From Adiantum capillus-veneris (Eukaryota > Streptophyta > Polypodiopsida > Polypodiales > Pteridaceae), in contig CM043960.1 in the NCBI GenBank assembly GCA_014529385.2, positions 118,490,043-118,554,042 on the forward strand: a DNA stretch of 64,000 bases. Reading direction: 5' to 3'. The notes below the pieces were generated by a model that was given only the letters and a program-made list of their open reading frames with translations, ran no database searches and had not been told where the DNA came from. Each line of letters begins with the position of its first letter. Within the stretch, counting starts at the first letter, position 1. The position numbers were made by a program, and so were the translations under genes. This document shows positions 22,700-31,403 of the stretch, one piece after another.

Positions 22700-23132
22700 A
22701 CTCAAGTAACCTTTGGTTTTCATGCGTAATGCAAAAATTGCTACATCTATAGCATTAGATATAGATAACGACTAAACAATGTTTGTAATGTTTATTGCAA
22801 GGCAACAGATGCATGTAATAATAGATGATGCAAAGAGTGTCGATGCCTACACCAGGAGGGACAAAGGATTTACCGACCGTAGGGACTGTATAAGGGAGGA
22901 AAGGCTTTGCTGATAACGGGGAGACCCAATTAGGTCTGACTCAAATTTTTCACGAGTCAAAGAATTCTTTTTGGTTTCTAAAATTTTAAAGACTCAATAG
23001 GCCAAACCATGTGCATGTCCCCTAAAAAAATCACTTAGTATTTTTTTGACGAATTTGTGGGTTGTACAGCTACGATGAAGGACCCTACAGATGTCTCTCT
23101 CTTTTAGCATGTCTTTTGTATGAAGACTTGGG

Positions 23133-23175
<43 letters not shown>

Positions 23176-23385
23176 ACTTCACATCCACTTACACCAAAGG
23201 TATATTGATAAACAAAGCCGTTGAGCTTGGGAGAGCTAGACATTTACATCTGCAAGAGTTGCCATGACATTGATGGAGCTCAGTTAGAGAATCAAGACTA
23301 TTCTACCTAGCACAACATGAGAGACATTCAATACAACTATTTACAGAGATGGACATTGACGATGCTCGTCAAGGACTGATGGACA
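22700..23385. other. No gene seen
   Basis: Unassigned DNA with a CT microsatellite at 23136-23174. The upstream end of the DNA transposon should lie near 22.7-23.0 kb, but I see no terminal inverted repeat. Confidence 0.4.
23136..23174. repeat. CT microsatellite
   Basis: A near-perfect CT dinucleotide run of about 39 bp. Confidence 0.95.
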
Positions 23386-23394
23386 ATGCCCACA

Positions 23395-23582
23395 ATCAGA
23401 CATCCTTCGACGCTCATGTTCATTTTAGCTTTCATTTTACTTTATTTTGTTTTATACCCAAACATTGTGTTAAATCCACTAAGATTGTATCAATTTGGTC
23501 TCACGGCTCATTTTGGCCTTTATAAGACGTCTAATATAACATTTCATCTCATCTCATCTCTCATCTCTCTCTCTCTCTCTCA
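23395..23582 (+). mobile_element. 5'-truncated LINE 3' end with CT tail (copy 1)
   Basis: The text ATTGTATCAATTTGG, CTCATTTTGGCCTTTATAAG, ACGTC and TATAACATTTCATCTCATC(TC)n matches the 3' untranslated region and CT tail of the plus-strand LINE ending at 63312. Only the last 180 bp or so are present, as expected of a dead-on-arrival LINE insertion. Confidence 0.65.
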
Positions 23583-23746
23583 CTTGGACATCCTTCGACA
23601 CTCATGTTCATTTTAGCTTTCATTTTACTTTATTTTGTTTTATACCAAACATTCTATTAAATCCGGTAGGATTGTATCAATTTGGTCTCAAGAGACGTTT
23701 AACATAACATTTCATTTCTTTTCATCTGTGTGTGCGCGCGCGCGTG
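23583..23746 (+). mobile_element. 5'-truncated LINE 3' end (copy 2) with TG/CG tail
   Basis: A near-repeat of 23395-23582 begins CATCCTTCGACACTCATGTT and ends in TTTCATTTCTTTTCATC followed by a TG then CG alternating tail. It is either a second insertion or a tandem duplication of copy 1. Confidence 0.6.
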
Positions 23747-23844
23747 CCTCTCAAATAGCAAAGATTAATGTAAGAAAAAATCGAGACCAACTTTAAAAAT
23801 AATTAAGCGTGAACGCTAAAGCTGCAAACTCACGTGCGATACAA

Positions 23845-23899
23845 CTGGAGAAACGACGCGGCAGAGGGCCGAGCTGGAGAAACGACGCGGTAGAGGGCG
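23845..23899. repeat. Tandem duplication, 29-bp unit
   Basis: CTGGAGAAACGACGCGG followed by a CAGAGGGC-like end occurs twice, at 23845 and 23874. Confidence 0.85.
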
Positions 23900-24379
23900 C
23901 CCGTGAAGCAGCAACGCAAGCCGAGAGGCGCCTTTGACCTTCTGCAGTCCCGCAGGCAGCTGATGGAGATGGCGTGACAGCTTATTATAAGGGAAACACA
24001 GCGCATGCGAAGATGCAGCCGAGGACTATTTGTAAATCCAGCACACTTGTTGCCGCCAAGCTTGTGCTTGAGAGTCGAAACACCCCTGCTTTACTATAGT
24101 CACCATCAATGGTGTCAACATTGCTATGAACTGCCTCCTCTCTATCTTCTCTTTTTTGAAGCACAATAGGTGGGCTGCACAGTACTGCAGGGTCGGTTGC
24201 TTCTCCCTTTCAATTCTCCACCATCTTCACCGAGGTCTCCACCACATATGCTTACATAATGTACATGCCCTTGTAGACGTCTATTTCTACCGTTTATACC
24301 TTGCAAACACTACCTAGAGACTCCGACGGTGGCTCCCATCTTGGAAGAGTCATGCACAATTTTATCAAACATGAAGATC

Positions 24380-24950
24380 GAGGACATGAGCTAGATCAAA
24401 ACTAGCTGCATGGTTTCGACCATCATGTAGCCATTGTGATACGCCAAAGGAGTGGGCAGGTACCTCTTGAGCGAACCTACCTTGATTAACACCCCTTTGT
24501 TGTTGGATGCGGAGGGTAGGTGGTACAAGCGGGCCCCATGGATCTCCCAATTGCTTGAGCTTCTTGGAGTGGGTATAGGCAGCAAGATGATGGTGTCTAG
24601 GGCTCCTTGTGCAATATTTTGATCTTGCACCTCCTCACATGACGTTTTAGAACCTTATTAACAATACATGAATAAAGTTTATTTTTATTCTAACTACTCT
24701 TGCTTCGCTTTGCTTTTCAGCACAATATGGCTTTCCACTGTGTGCACATATTTGACCTACCACCGGTTGAGGTTGCACACTGACATGAGGAGCTTTCCTT
24801 GCTAGCCAAGGTTGGGAGTGTCCTACAATCACTACATGTTGAAAGTTGCTCGAGCGCACTCAAGAGAGTGTATGCTCCCTCACAACCTTGAAGGAGCTTT
24901 ATATGGGTAATTGCAAGAGTCTTGAAAGTATTCCTACTTACTCTTAGCTT
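24380..24950 (+). pseudogene. Decayed leucine-rich-repeat (NLR-like) gene fragment
   Basis: Separate short plus-strand frames give LLAKVGSVLQSLHVESCSS and LTTLKELYMGNCKSLESIP, the latter a classic plant NLR-type repeat (LxxLxxLxLxxCxxLxxxP). An earlier stretch, RAPWISQLLELLGVGI near 24530, may be another repeat. The frames change between repeats and stops follow, so this is at most a relic of a disease-resistance-like gene. No NB-ARC domain is in the window. Confidence 0.4.
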
Positions 24951-24993
24951 GAGTAGCCAATTGCTTCTTCTTGGATTTGTAATTAGTGGATTT

Positions 24994-25071
24994 GCAACCA
25001 CTCTATGGACCCAAAATATGACACTTGCAACCACTCTATGGACCCAAAATATGACACTTGCAACCACCCTT
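24994..25071. repeat. Tandem repeat, 33-bp unit, about 2.4 copies
   Basis: GCAACCACTCTATGGACCC and the following AAAATATGACACTT occur at 24994 and 25027; a partial third copy starts at 25060. Confidence 0.9.
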
Positions 25072-25296
25072 GAACTTAGTTTTGAGGAGATGATTCAAAT
25101 GGTTATTTTTGGAAGTTAGGCTCGAAACTCAATTTGTTTCAACTGAGATGCCTCTCATGATTCATCACTTTTTAGCCTCCATTAGTAGTAGGGCCTCGTG
25201 ATTTTATCACTTGTTCACTTTTTGCCTTCCAGAGGACGCTTTTAATTAACTTGTTTCTTCACGTGCTCTTATTAACATGCCACTGGTCTTCCACAG

Positions 25297-25402
25297 GCCA
25301 AAGGAAATGGGCGAGGCTGGACGAAGGGGTACGCACATTGAACACCATGGTCGTGCTTGATGTCCAGTTGCCACTCCGCAGAAACGCTTTCAGGCTTTCC
25401 AG
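25297..25402 (+). other. Possible exon followed by a microsatellite in the intron start
   Basis: A good acceptor (CTTCCACAG) and donor (TTCCAG/GTATGC) bound 106 bp with one open frame (QRKWARLDEGVRTLNTMVV and onward). I do not recognise the peptide. The donor runs directly into a CT/TG microsatellite. It could be a relic of the same host gene as the LRR fragment, or chance. Confidence 0.25.
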
Positions 25403-25406
25403 GTAT

Positions 25407-25407
<1 letters not shown>

Positions 25408-25483
<76 letters not shown>
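25408..25483. repeat. Compound CT/TG microsatellite
   Basis: (CT)n to 25450, then (TG)n to 25483. Confidence 0.95.
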
Positions 25484-25487
<4 letters not shown>

Positions 25488-25904
25488 TCGCCATTCTTAC
25501 AATTCTGGGCATGAGCATGCTATTTTACTTCTGCCCAACCAGCTAAGTTTAAGCGATTCTCTCGACCGGACGCTAAGGCGACCTTCCTAGCCCATTTGGG
25601 TCACAGAATTGATCGTATAGCCTTTTTCATGGCAGTAATTAACCGCAAACCAGAAAACTTTCTTGTACAGATTGTAAAGAGTATGTGCGAGAAGCGTGGA
25701 AACCTGCTCCATCCTGAAGTTGTTTTGTCCTTTACGAACTTGCCTGATACTATCTCCTTGAGTAAAAGGAAGTGGTCTACAGTCAGAGGATTGCAGTCAC
25801 GATAGAACCAATTCTGAAGCAGCAGGGACAACTTTCTAAAGATTTTGGTTGTTTATACGTCGATCCTCACAGCCATAGAAGCTCACCCCAATGCTAAGCA
25901 GCAA

Positions 25905-25955
<51 letters not shown>

Positions 25956-26310
25956 TTATTAACGTCTTTTAAAGGCCAAAGTCGGCCTATGAAACAGATC
26001 ACTATAAATGAATATGTCCTTTGGTTATCTTGGAAAATGATAAAAGGTACAAAATTAAGTGCTACTGTGAAAAAATCGATGAGAGTATGTCTGTTCGATA
26101 TGCATCTGATGAAAAAATCGATGAGAGTATGCATCTGATGTGAACGTTCCCAGTTTCAAAGCCTATTTATCAAGTTAGTCATTTTATCTCTTCCATATAA
26201 TTATTTAGGTTGGAGCCCACCCACAACACTAAGTATTCAATGAAGTTGGAGAGATGGGATCAATGGTTGTAAGTAAGCAGAGCGGGGGAATCTCGAGGAG
26301 GATGGATGGT
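25484..26310. other. No firm gene; one orphan frame and a GA microsatellite
   Basis: A 69-codon plus frame at 25596-25805 has no recognisable motif. A GA run lies at 25909-25953. A short direct repeat AAAAAATCGATGAGAGTATG occurs at about 26072 and 26113. Nothing else is supported. Confidence 0.4.
25909..25953. repeat. GA microsatellite
   Basis: An uninterrupted GA run of about 45 bp. Confidence 0.95.
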
Positions 26311-26405
26311 AAAAAAAAAGGTCGCGATCAACGCCCTCAAGGTGAATCGAACCCATGACTTGCCCGATGATAGGTTGTTGCCCTAACCACGCGGGCGTGT
26401 AGCTT
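26311..26405 (-). repeat. tRNA-like sequence, probably a SINE head or tRNA pseudogene
   Basis: Reading the minus strand, GCGTGGTTAGGGCAAC resembles a pol III A box and GGGTTCGATTC (26344-26354) a B box. Spacing is tRNA-like, and a T run (26311-26319 on the other strand) could serve as terminator. The T stem has mismatches, so it is not an intact tRNA. A tRNA-derived SINE is the likeliest reading. Confidence 0.45.
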
Positions 26406-26609
26406 TTGATGGCATCCAAGGCAAAACACACCCTTATTTGGTGGACACAAACGGGAAAAAGTAAACTCGGCCAAAAACAGTAAACTCGGACAACATCCGA
26501 CGGCACACAATGTTTTTGAATTTCAAGTCCTACTTGCGCGTCGTGATCTCACAGCTTGGGCTTCATTAAAGACCCGTGGTCTTTAGTGCTGAGGGGAGCC
26601 CATAGAGAC

Positions 26610-26690
26610 ACACAACTCTCAGTCGTACACTCAGTAGAAACTTATTAATAACACAACTCTCAGTCGTACGCTCAGTAGAAACTTATCTTA
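26610..26690. repeat. Tandem duplication, 41-bp unit
   Basis: ACACAACTCTCAGTCGTAC and the following CTCAGTAGAAACTTAT occur at 26610 and 26651. Confidence 0.9.
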
Positions 26691-26699
26691 TTAATAACT

Positions 26700-27326
26700 T
26701 AAAAGTTTAGGTTAGGGGAGCTCAAAGGGGACGGCCATCGAGCATGTTTTATGAGGGCAGTAGTAGGTTGACTTGTGCATCAGCTTTCGATCTGTCGATG
26801 GCACATTAGAGCACAGTCCTGGAGCCGGGGCGGCAGAACACTCAACTACACGATTCTGTGTTGTAAAAAGGTGAAGTCATTGGCTTGCGTACAATGGATC
26901 AGCTTCTCAGCATGCATGATAGACAGATTGAGTCCTTGGTAGTGTTGCTGCGGATTGAGCAAGCCAACTTGGATCAATACTTGATGTGGGAGAGATGGCT
27001 ATGAACCATATGCTTTGGAAAGTCTAGGCTACATGAGCATCTCTTTCCAAATGATTCATCACCAATGGTCTAGTCGAAGTGGCCCCCGCATGGAAGCTTT
27101 GAAAGGACTTTTTTGTTCGAGATACTTGGATGGATGGCTGGCTGATTGGATTCCGTCATGGAGCGGGAGCAATTGTTCACCCATCTTCCTCGTGCTACCG
27201 ATGCAGAGGGGAAGGTCCTTGTCAAATAACTATAATTCATAACCCTCTCACATGCTTTTGCTTGATTTCGGCAAGTGCGAGGTAAGAGGGGAGAGACTTT
27301 TACTTCAACGGAGTTCCTTGAGCATA
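26700..27326. other. No gene recognised
   Basis: A short frame starting MDQLLSMHDRQIESLVVLLR near 26895 could be a gag-like coiled coil, but it ends quickly. The rest shows no domain. Confidence 0.3.
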
Positions 27327-27349
27327 TGTGTTGGTGTTTCTACGCAGCC

Positions 27350-27700
27350 AGCTGATAACGTGGCACATCTGTACGGACAACCCGGATTTCACGTTGACTG
27401 TTGACGTGGCAGACTGTACGGATTTTGGTGAATTGCGTTGACATGCTGACATGGCAGACTATACGGATTTGCATGAATTGCGCTTACATTCTGACGTGGC
27501 AGACTGTATGGATTTCTGTGCTAACATGCTGACGTGGCAACCTTTACGGATTTCCAAGATTTGCATTGTTGACATGGCAGTTGTACGGATTTTCGTGAAT
27601 TGCGTTGACATGCTGACTTGGCAGCCTGTACGGATTTCCACGATTTGCATTGTTGACGTGGCAGTTGTACAGATTTCCGTGATGTACGCTAGCAGCTTTT
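27350..27700 (+). promoter_or_regulatory. U3 array of TGACGTGGCA-like sites
   Basis: TGACGTGGCA or close variants (TGACATGGCA, TGACTTGGCA) recur about eight times, often followed by a CTGTACGGATTT-like word. ACGTGGC is the core of plant ABRE/G-box sites, and TGACG is the TGA/as-1 core, both bound by bZIP factors. The 3' LTR (29815-30010) repeats the array. A promoter role is inferred. Confidence 0.5.
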
Positions 27701-27860
27701 GGGCATCGCTTTTGGACCTGATGCTTGTGAGTTTGAAGCTTTTCACTACAAATGCTTTTAATGGCTAAGGGTCTTTAAATATGAGGCTAGGGCTCATTCT
27801 TTGGCATGCTTCCGGAGAAGGTGCAGAGTCTGGAGTATCGGCTTGTACTGTGTTGATGCA

Positions 27861-27885
27861 AAATAAAGAAATACCGGAAGGGTGC
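27861..27885 (+). promoter_or_regulatory. Probable poly(A) site motif shared between LTR families
   Basis: AAATAAAGAAATACCGGAAG includes AATAAA. Near-identical words lie at 30191-30216 (F), 30437-30462, 40311-40335 and 47533-47557 (C type, minus) and 54958-54980 and 60476-60499 (D, minus). Confidence 0.5.
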
Positions 27886-28034
27886 CAAGGTTTGGGGCCA
27901 ATACTCTCTGGGGTGGAATTCCGTCACTCCGTGTCGCGTGTCGCTCTCTCTTTCTCTCTCAATTCAGTTTTTATTGAAGTGCTAAAAGTCTGTTTAGTCT
28001 CTTCTATTAGCACGTGATGCCCGTCTTGTGACAG

Positions 28035-28046
28035 TGGTATCAGAGC
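28035..28046 (+). other. Primer-binding site of F (initiator tRNA-Met)
   Basis: TGGTATCAGAGC one base after the LTR end TGTGACA. Confidence 0.9.
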
Positions 28047-28660
28047 ATCAAGCGTATGCTTTTCTGAAAGCATTCCGGTCATACAAACGAGTAGACAGAG
28101 CAAACCGGCGCTTTCAAAAGTCTACTGGAATCTTATTTGGAGTAGCTTCGTACTCCGACCCTCGACTTATTAGCCACTCCCACCCTTACTTCATCGTGTA
28201 TCGGGCGCTCCCCCGTCTTCACTGCTCATGTCTTATAGGGCATAAGCCATAAAGACTTGCAAAGAAGGATCCAAGATTTGGTTGAGCTGCTGTCTTTCTC
28301 AGATGCAGTGTCATGCAATGGTGGAAGTCTCTATAGCTACCAAGCCGCTCACTTCAAGGACTTGGCAAGCTTTCAAGGAAATTTTTTGTCCGAAATTATA
28401 TGGTTTTTGATATCTTCCTTAGGAATGCAACTTCTGGCAGAGTAGGGTATTCTGAAATGCTTGCTATGGAAACCTTAGCAGAATACGACTTAAAGTTCTT
28501 GGACATTCTCTCACGAGGTGTCTCTTCTCAAGCTGACAACCTTGGAAGTCCGGTGTGATTGCTATGTCTTGGGACCTAATATCATCGCCAAAGGAACACT
28601 ATCTGTCCAAGAGCTGACGGACCATGTTGTGGTCGGCTACGACCTTATGGAAGGAACCTA
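28047..28660 (+). other. Leader and internal region of F
   Basis: CCACTCCCACCCTT and CATAAGCCATAAAGA near 28165-28255 match the D leader read on the minus strand (60150-60240). A following 62-codon frame (28257-28445) has no domain I can name. Confidence 0.5.
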
Positions 28661-28924
28661 ACCCTAAATTTTGATGCAGGTTTCAGGATGGAAAGTCGGT
28701 CGACTTTTCGAGCTCGGCTGATGTCGAGATTGCTTTTGAAGTTTGAGTTCTATTTGAACTTGTTTGGTGATCCTGTTTGAAAATTGTTTGAAATGGATGG
28801 TATCTGTTTTGAACCTGTTTTGGTGCCGATTTGAAATGTTTGACTCTGATTTTAATACTAGTTTCATTAATTGGTGATTTTTACTCCAGGGTGGAGTAGT
28901 GAGAATGCTGTTTTGATATTGTTT

Positions 28925-29285
28925 GAACCTCGGAACGACGCAGACAAGATGTATGGGGAGCGTTTCGTTGTATGCTAGAAAACCTCCGAACGACACAGAC
29001 GGGATGTTTAGGGAGCGTTTGGTTGTATGCTTGCAAAATATTGTTTTTGTGACTCCCGGCCCGGACCTGGATGGTTATGCTGGAAGAGTATTAAAAAGTT
29101 TGAGTAGTAGTTACTCTCAGCACCTCCAAACGACGCAGGCTGCGGTCTGGGGGGCGTTTGGTTGTAAAAGGCCTCTATATCTCCCGGCCCGGACCTTTTT
29201 AGGTTATGCGGGAGGAGTGATGAGGGAGTCGTTGAATATCTCCCGGCCAGACCTTGTTAGGTTATGCAGGAGGAGTGTTCATCGG
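28925..29285 (+). repeat. Array of short hairpin-forming repeats inside F
   Basis: Two unit types alternate. One has a CCAAACGACGC-like arm and a GCGTTTGG arm (three copies near 28927-28970, 28981-29025, 29110-29165). The other has a CTCCCGGCCCGGACC-like arm, AGGTTATGC and a GGGAGGAGT-like arm (three copies near 29054-29088, 29180-29220, 29238-29280). Each unit can fold on itself. Confidence 0.7.
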
Positions 29286-29667
29286 CGACTTTATATTTCT
29301 ATGTCTTGTAACATGCATATGTGAGCATTTGTGTTGCATTGTGATGTGCCAACCACTGAATATTCCTAATTGGATGAGATTGCCTGGTTATGTAATTTCA
29401 GTGCATCAAGACACCCGTGGAAGATCAGTGCGGTTTGGGTGTGATGGCTAATTTTACTATGCCGGAATATCAAGAGTTCCAATCTGGACGAAAGGAGAAG
29501 CCAACTCCTTGATCAAAAGAGCCGAAAGGAGAAGCCAACTCCTTAAAAGAGCAAATTGATTGTCCCTTGGATTGTTCCTCGGAATGCGGAAATTTTTTTG
29601 AGCTAACTTGAATTGTTTTGCAAATGTGTTGTAATCGCGAACGGTTACTTTCTTTCAAGAAGGGGGG

Positions 29668-30249
29668 ATGTACTTATGTGTCAAGCCGCTGAAGAACGGA
29701 GCCACTGTGCAGATCCCTACTAAGGGGTCTAAACCCTAAGTGAAGAGGTAGAAGCAGTAGAAGATGAAGCAAGACCATCACACACACACACACACACAAA
29801 AGATACACAGCCAGCTGATGACGTAGGAGATCTGTACAGATAGCCCGGATTTCACGCTGACTATTGACGTGGCAGACTGTACGGATTTTCGTGAATTGCG
29901 CTGACGTGGCTAACTGTACAGATTTTCGTGAATTGTGTTGACATGTTGACGTGGTAGGCTGTATGGATTTCCACGATTTGCGTTGCTGCTATGGCAGCTG
30001 TACAGATTTCCATGACGCTGGCAGCTTTTGGGCATCACTTTTGGACCAGATGCTTTTGAGTTTGAAGCTTTTCACTGTAAATTCTTTTAATGGCCAAGGG
30101 CCTTTAAATATGCAGCTAGGGCTCTTTCTCTGGCATGCTTCCTGGAGAAGGTGCAGAGTCTGGAGTACCGGCTTGTGCTGTGTTGATGCAATATAAAGAA
30201 ATACCGAAAGAGGCGCGTTTGGGGCCAATACTCTCTGGGGTGGAATTCT
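29668..30249 (+). repeat. 3' LTR of F, incomplete
   Basis: It begins TGTACTTATG after a purine tract. Homology to the 5' LTR is clear from about 29804 (CAGCCAGCTGATGACG) to 30249 (GGGGTGGAATTCTG), where a different LTR starts. A CA microsatellite lies at 29779-29798. Confidence 0.65.
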
Positions 30250-30488
30250 GAAACCGGCCCGTATGGCGGTGAACGTTAGCTTTCACCCGATTCTTTAACA
30301 CTTAACTTTACGACACAAAGCAATGACTTAAAAGGAACTTGTAACTGAGAGTGGAATTACACTTCAAGACAAAAGCACGGCCAGGAAGCTAGAATGCTTC
30401 CAAGCAGACAGTGACACCTTTAGGTATCAAAGGTTGACGCCCCTTTCGGTATTTCTTTATTATCTTTCAAGAATGAGGAATAGACGTG
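30249..30488 (-). repeat. C-type LTR fragment
   Basis: It starts TGAAACCGGCCCGT, like the left LTR of element C, and contains the same ACGCCCCTTTCGGTATTTCT word (30437-30456). It breaks off where LTR sequence of family B begins. It is a diverged relative or remnant of C. Confidence 0.65.
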
Positions 30489-31403
30489 ACACATCCAACC
30501 CTATGTGTCCGTGGACAAGCTACAGCATGACAAGGGTTCAGTTCAGTCAAGTCAGTCTAGGATAGGAAGTGATCTGGCACTTTTGTGAGTTTGTTCGCAG
30601 ACCGTGCATGTCCAAACACTTAGAGTAGATGCATATCCTTTGGTTGCACATAGCATGATCATCAGCATTACCATCAGAATTCATCAGGGGAATTTTCCAA
30701 TGCATTAAACCTATTTTCCCTATTTTTGACATTTTTTACTTATTATTTTTAAGTGACTTTTGTTGGAAACTAGGTAGGGCAAATTTACTAAGTTTGTATA
30801 TAAGAAAACGAGAGCTAGCACTTTCTAGCAGAAGAGGCAGCAGGAACCAATGTGTTCACAGGAGGCAACTTCTCAGCAGGACCCCAAGATACCTAGCGTT
30901 TTTTGGACAAGAACTCAGATCAGCCAGCGTTTTGCTTCTGCATCAGCCTGGCGACAGAACCACAGCAGATCAGCCTAGCGTTTTGCATTGCAACACAACC
31001 TGCAGCAGCAGAAGATGGAAACCAGCCCTAGCGTTTTTGGATCAGCCTGGACCTCAGCGTTTTTGCAGTTCCGACGCGACAAGGCAACAAGAAGACCAGC
31101 GTTTTCAGTTTTCAGCAGTTAGCACCCGCAGTAGAAGTCCCGAACCTCTCAGATCTCACCTTCCCACCCAGATCCTCGCCGCACGGTCAGATCCCACGAA
31201 GTTTGCAGACTCAGCCCAGAAAATGCAGATTTCAGCATCTGCGTTTTCAGCGCGTCATCGTTGCATCGTCGTCATCGCCGTCATCACCGACATAGAGTTG
31301 AATTCAGCAGATAAAGATTTGCAGATTTCAGCCATTAGCATTTGCAAATTTCAGCCCGTCTCGTCGTCGACATCGTTGGCAAGTCCAAAGCATTGTAGAG
31401 ATT
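30489..31403 (+). repeat. Family B LTR, incomplete 5' copy
   Basis: It matches 49577-50768 from ACGTGACACATCC on. It contains at least six AGCGTTTT words (30895-31110). It ends abruptly at a junction with antisense gypsy integrase coding. Confidence 0.75.

Larger units (their letters stand above)
7690..22700 (-). mobile_element. Tnp2-type (CACTA-like) DNA transposon, interrupted by gypsy G1
   Basis: Minus-strand coding for a Tnp2-family transposase (20984-22054 and 10688-12243) and a downstream many-exon gene (8461-10445) lie in the same orientation. A 74-bp subterminal-looking repeat array (7812-7985) sits beyond the second gene. A large transposase gene followed by a many-exon gene recalls the TNPD/TNPA arrangement of En/Spm elements (known family architecture). 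I could not find CACTA terminal repeats or a target duplication, so the ends given are approximate and the superfamily label rests on the transposase. Several in-frame stops and the gypsy insertion make this copy inactive. Confidence 0.6.
27327..28033 (+). repeat. 5' LTR of F
   Basis: The U3 part is an array of GACGTGGCAG and TGTACGGATTT words (27350-27690). A TATA-like CTTTAAATATG lies near 27771-27781. The poly(A)-site motif AAATAAAGAAATACCGGAAG is at 27861-27880. It ends TGTGACA before the primer site. The exact 5' boundary is uncertain. Confidence 0.75.
27327..30249 (+). mobile_element. Non-autonomous LTR retrotransposon F (D-related)
   Basis: Directly repeated LTR sequence at 27327-28033 and 29668-30249 flanks only about 1.6 kb of internal DNA with no gag or pol that I recognise. 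An initiator-Met primer site follows the first LTR, and a purine tract (AAGAAGGGGGGAT) sits near 29655. The leader (28150-28255) matches the leader of element D, so F looks like a short partner of a D-like chromovirus. The 3' end is cut by the next LTR fragment. Old. Confidence 0.7.

Noticed and set aside
22994-23188. Arg-Glu repeat frame on the minus strand
   Set aside because: A microsatellite translation artefact.
27350-27700. CRISPR-like or satellite array
   Set aside because: The repeats are degenerate, unevenly spaced and confined to the LTR U3 of a eukaryotic retrotransposon.
28664-28996. 110-codon minus frame in F
   Set aside because: Antisense to the element, low-complexity Gln/Lys/Asn composition, no domain.
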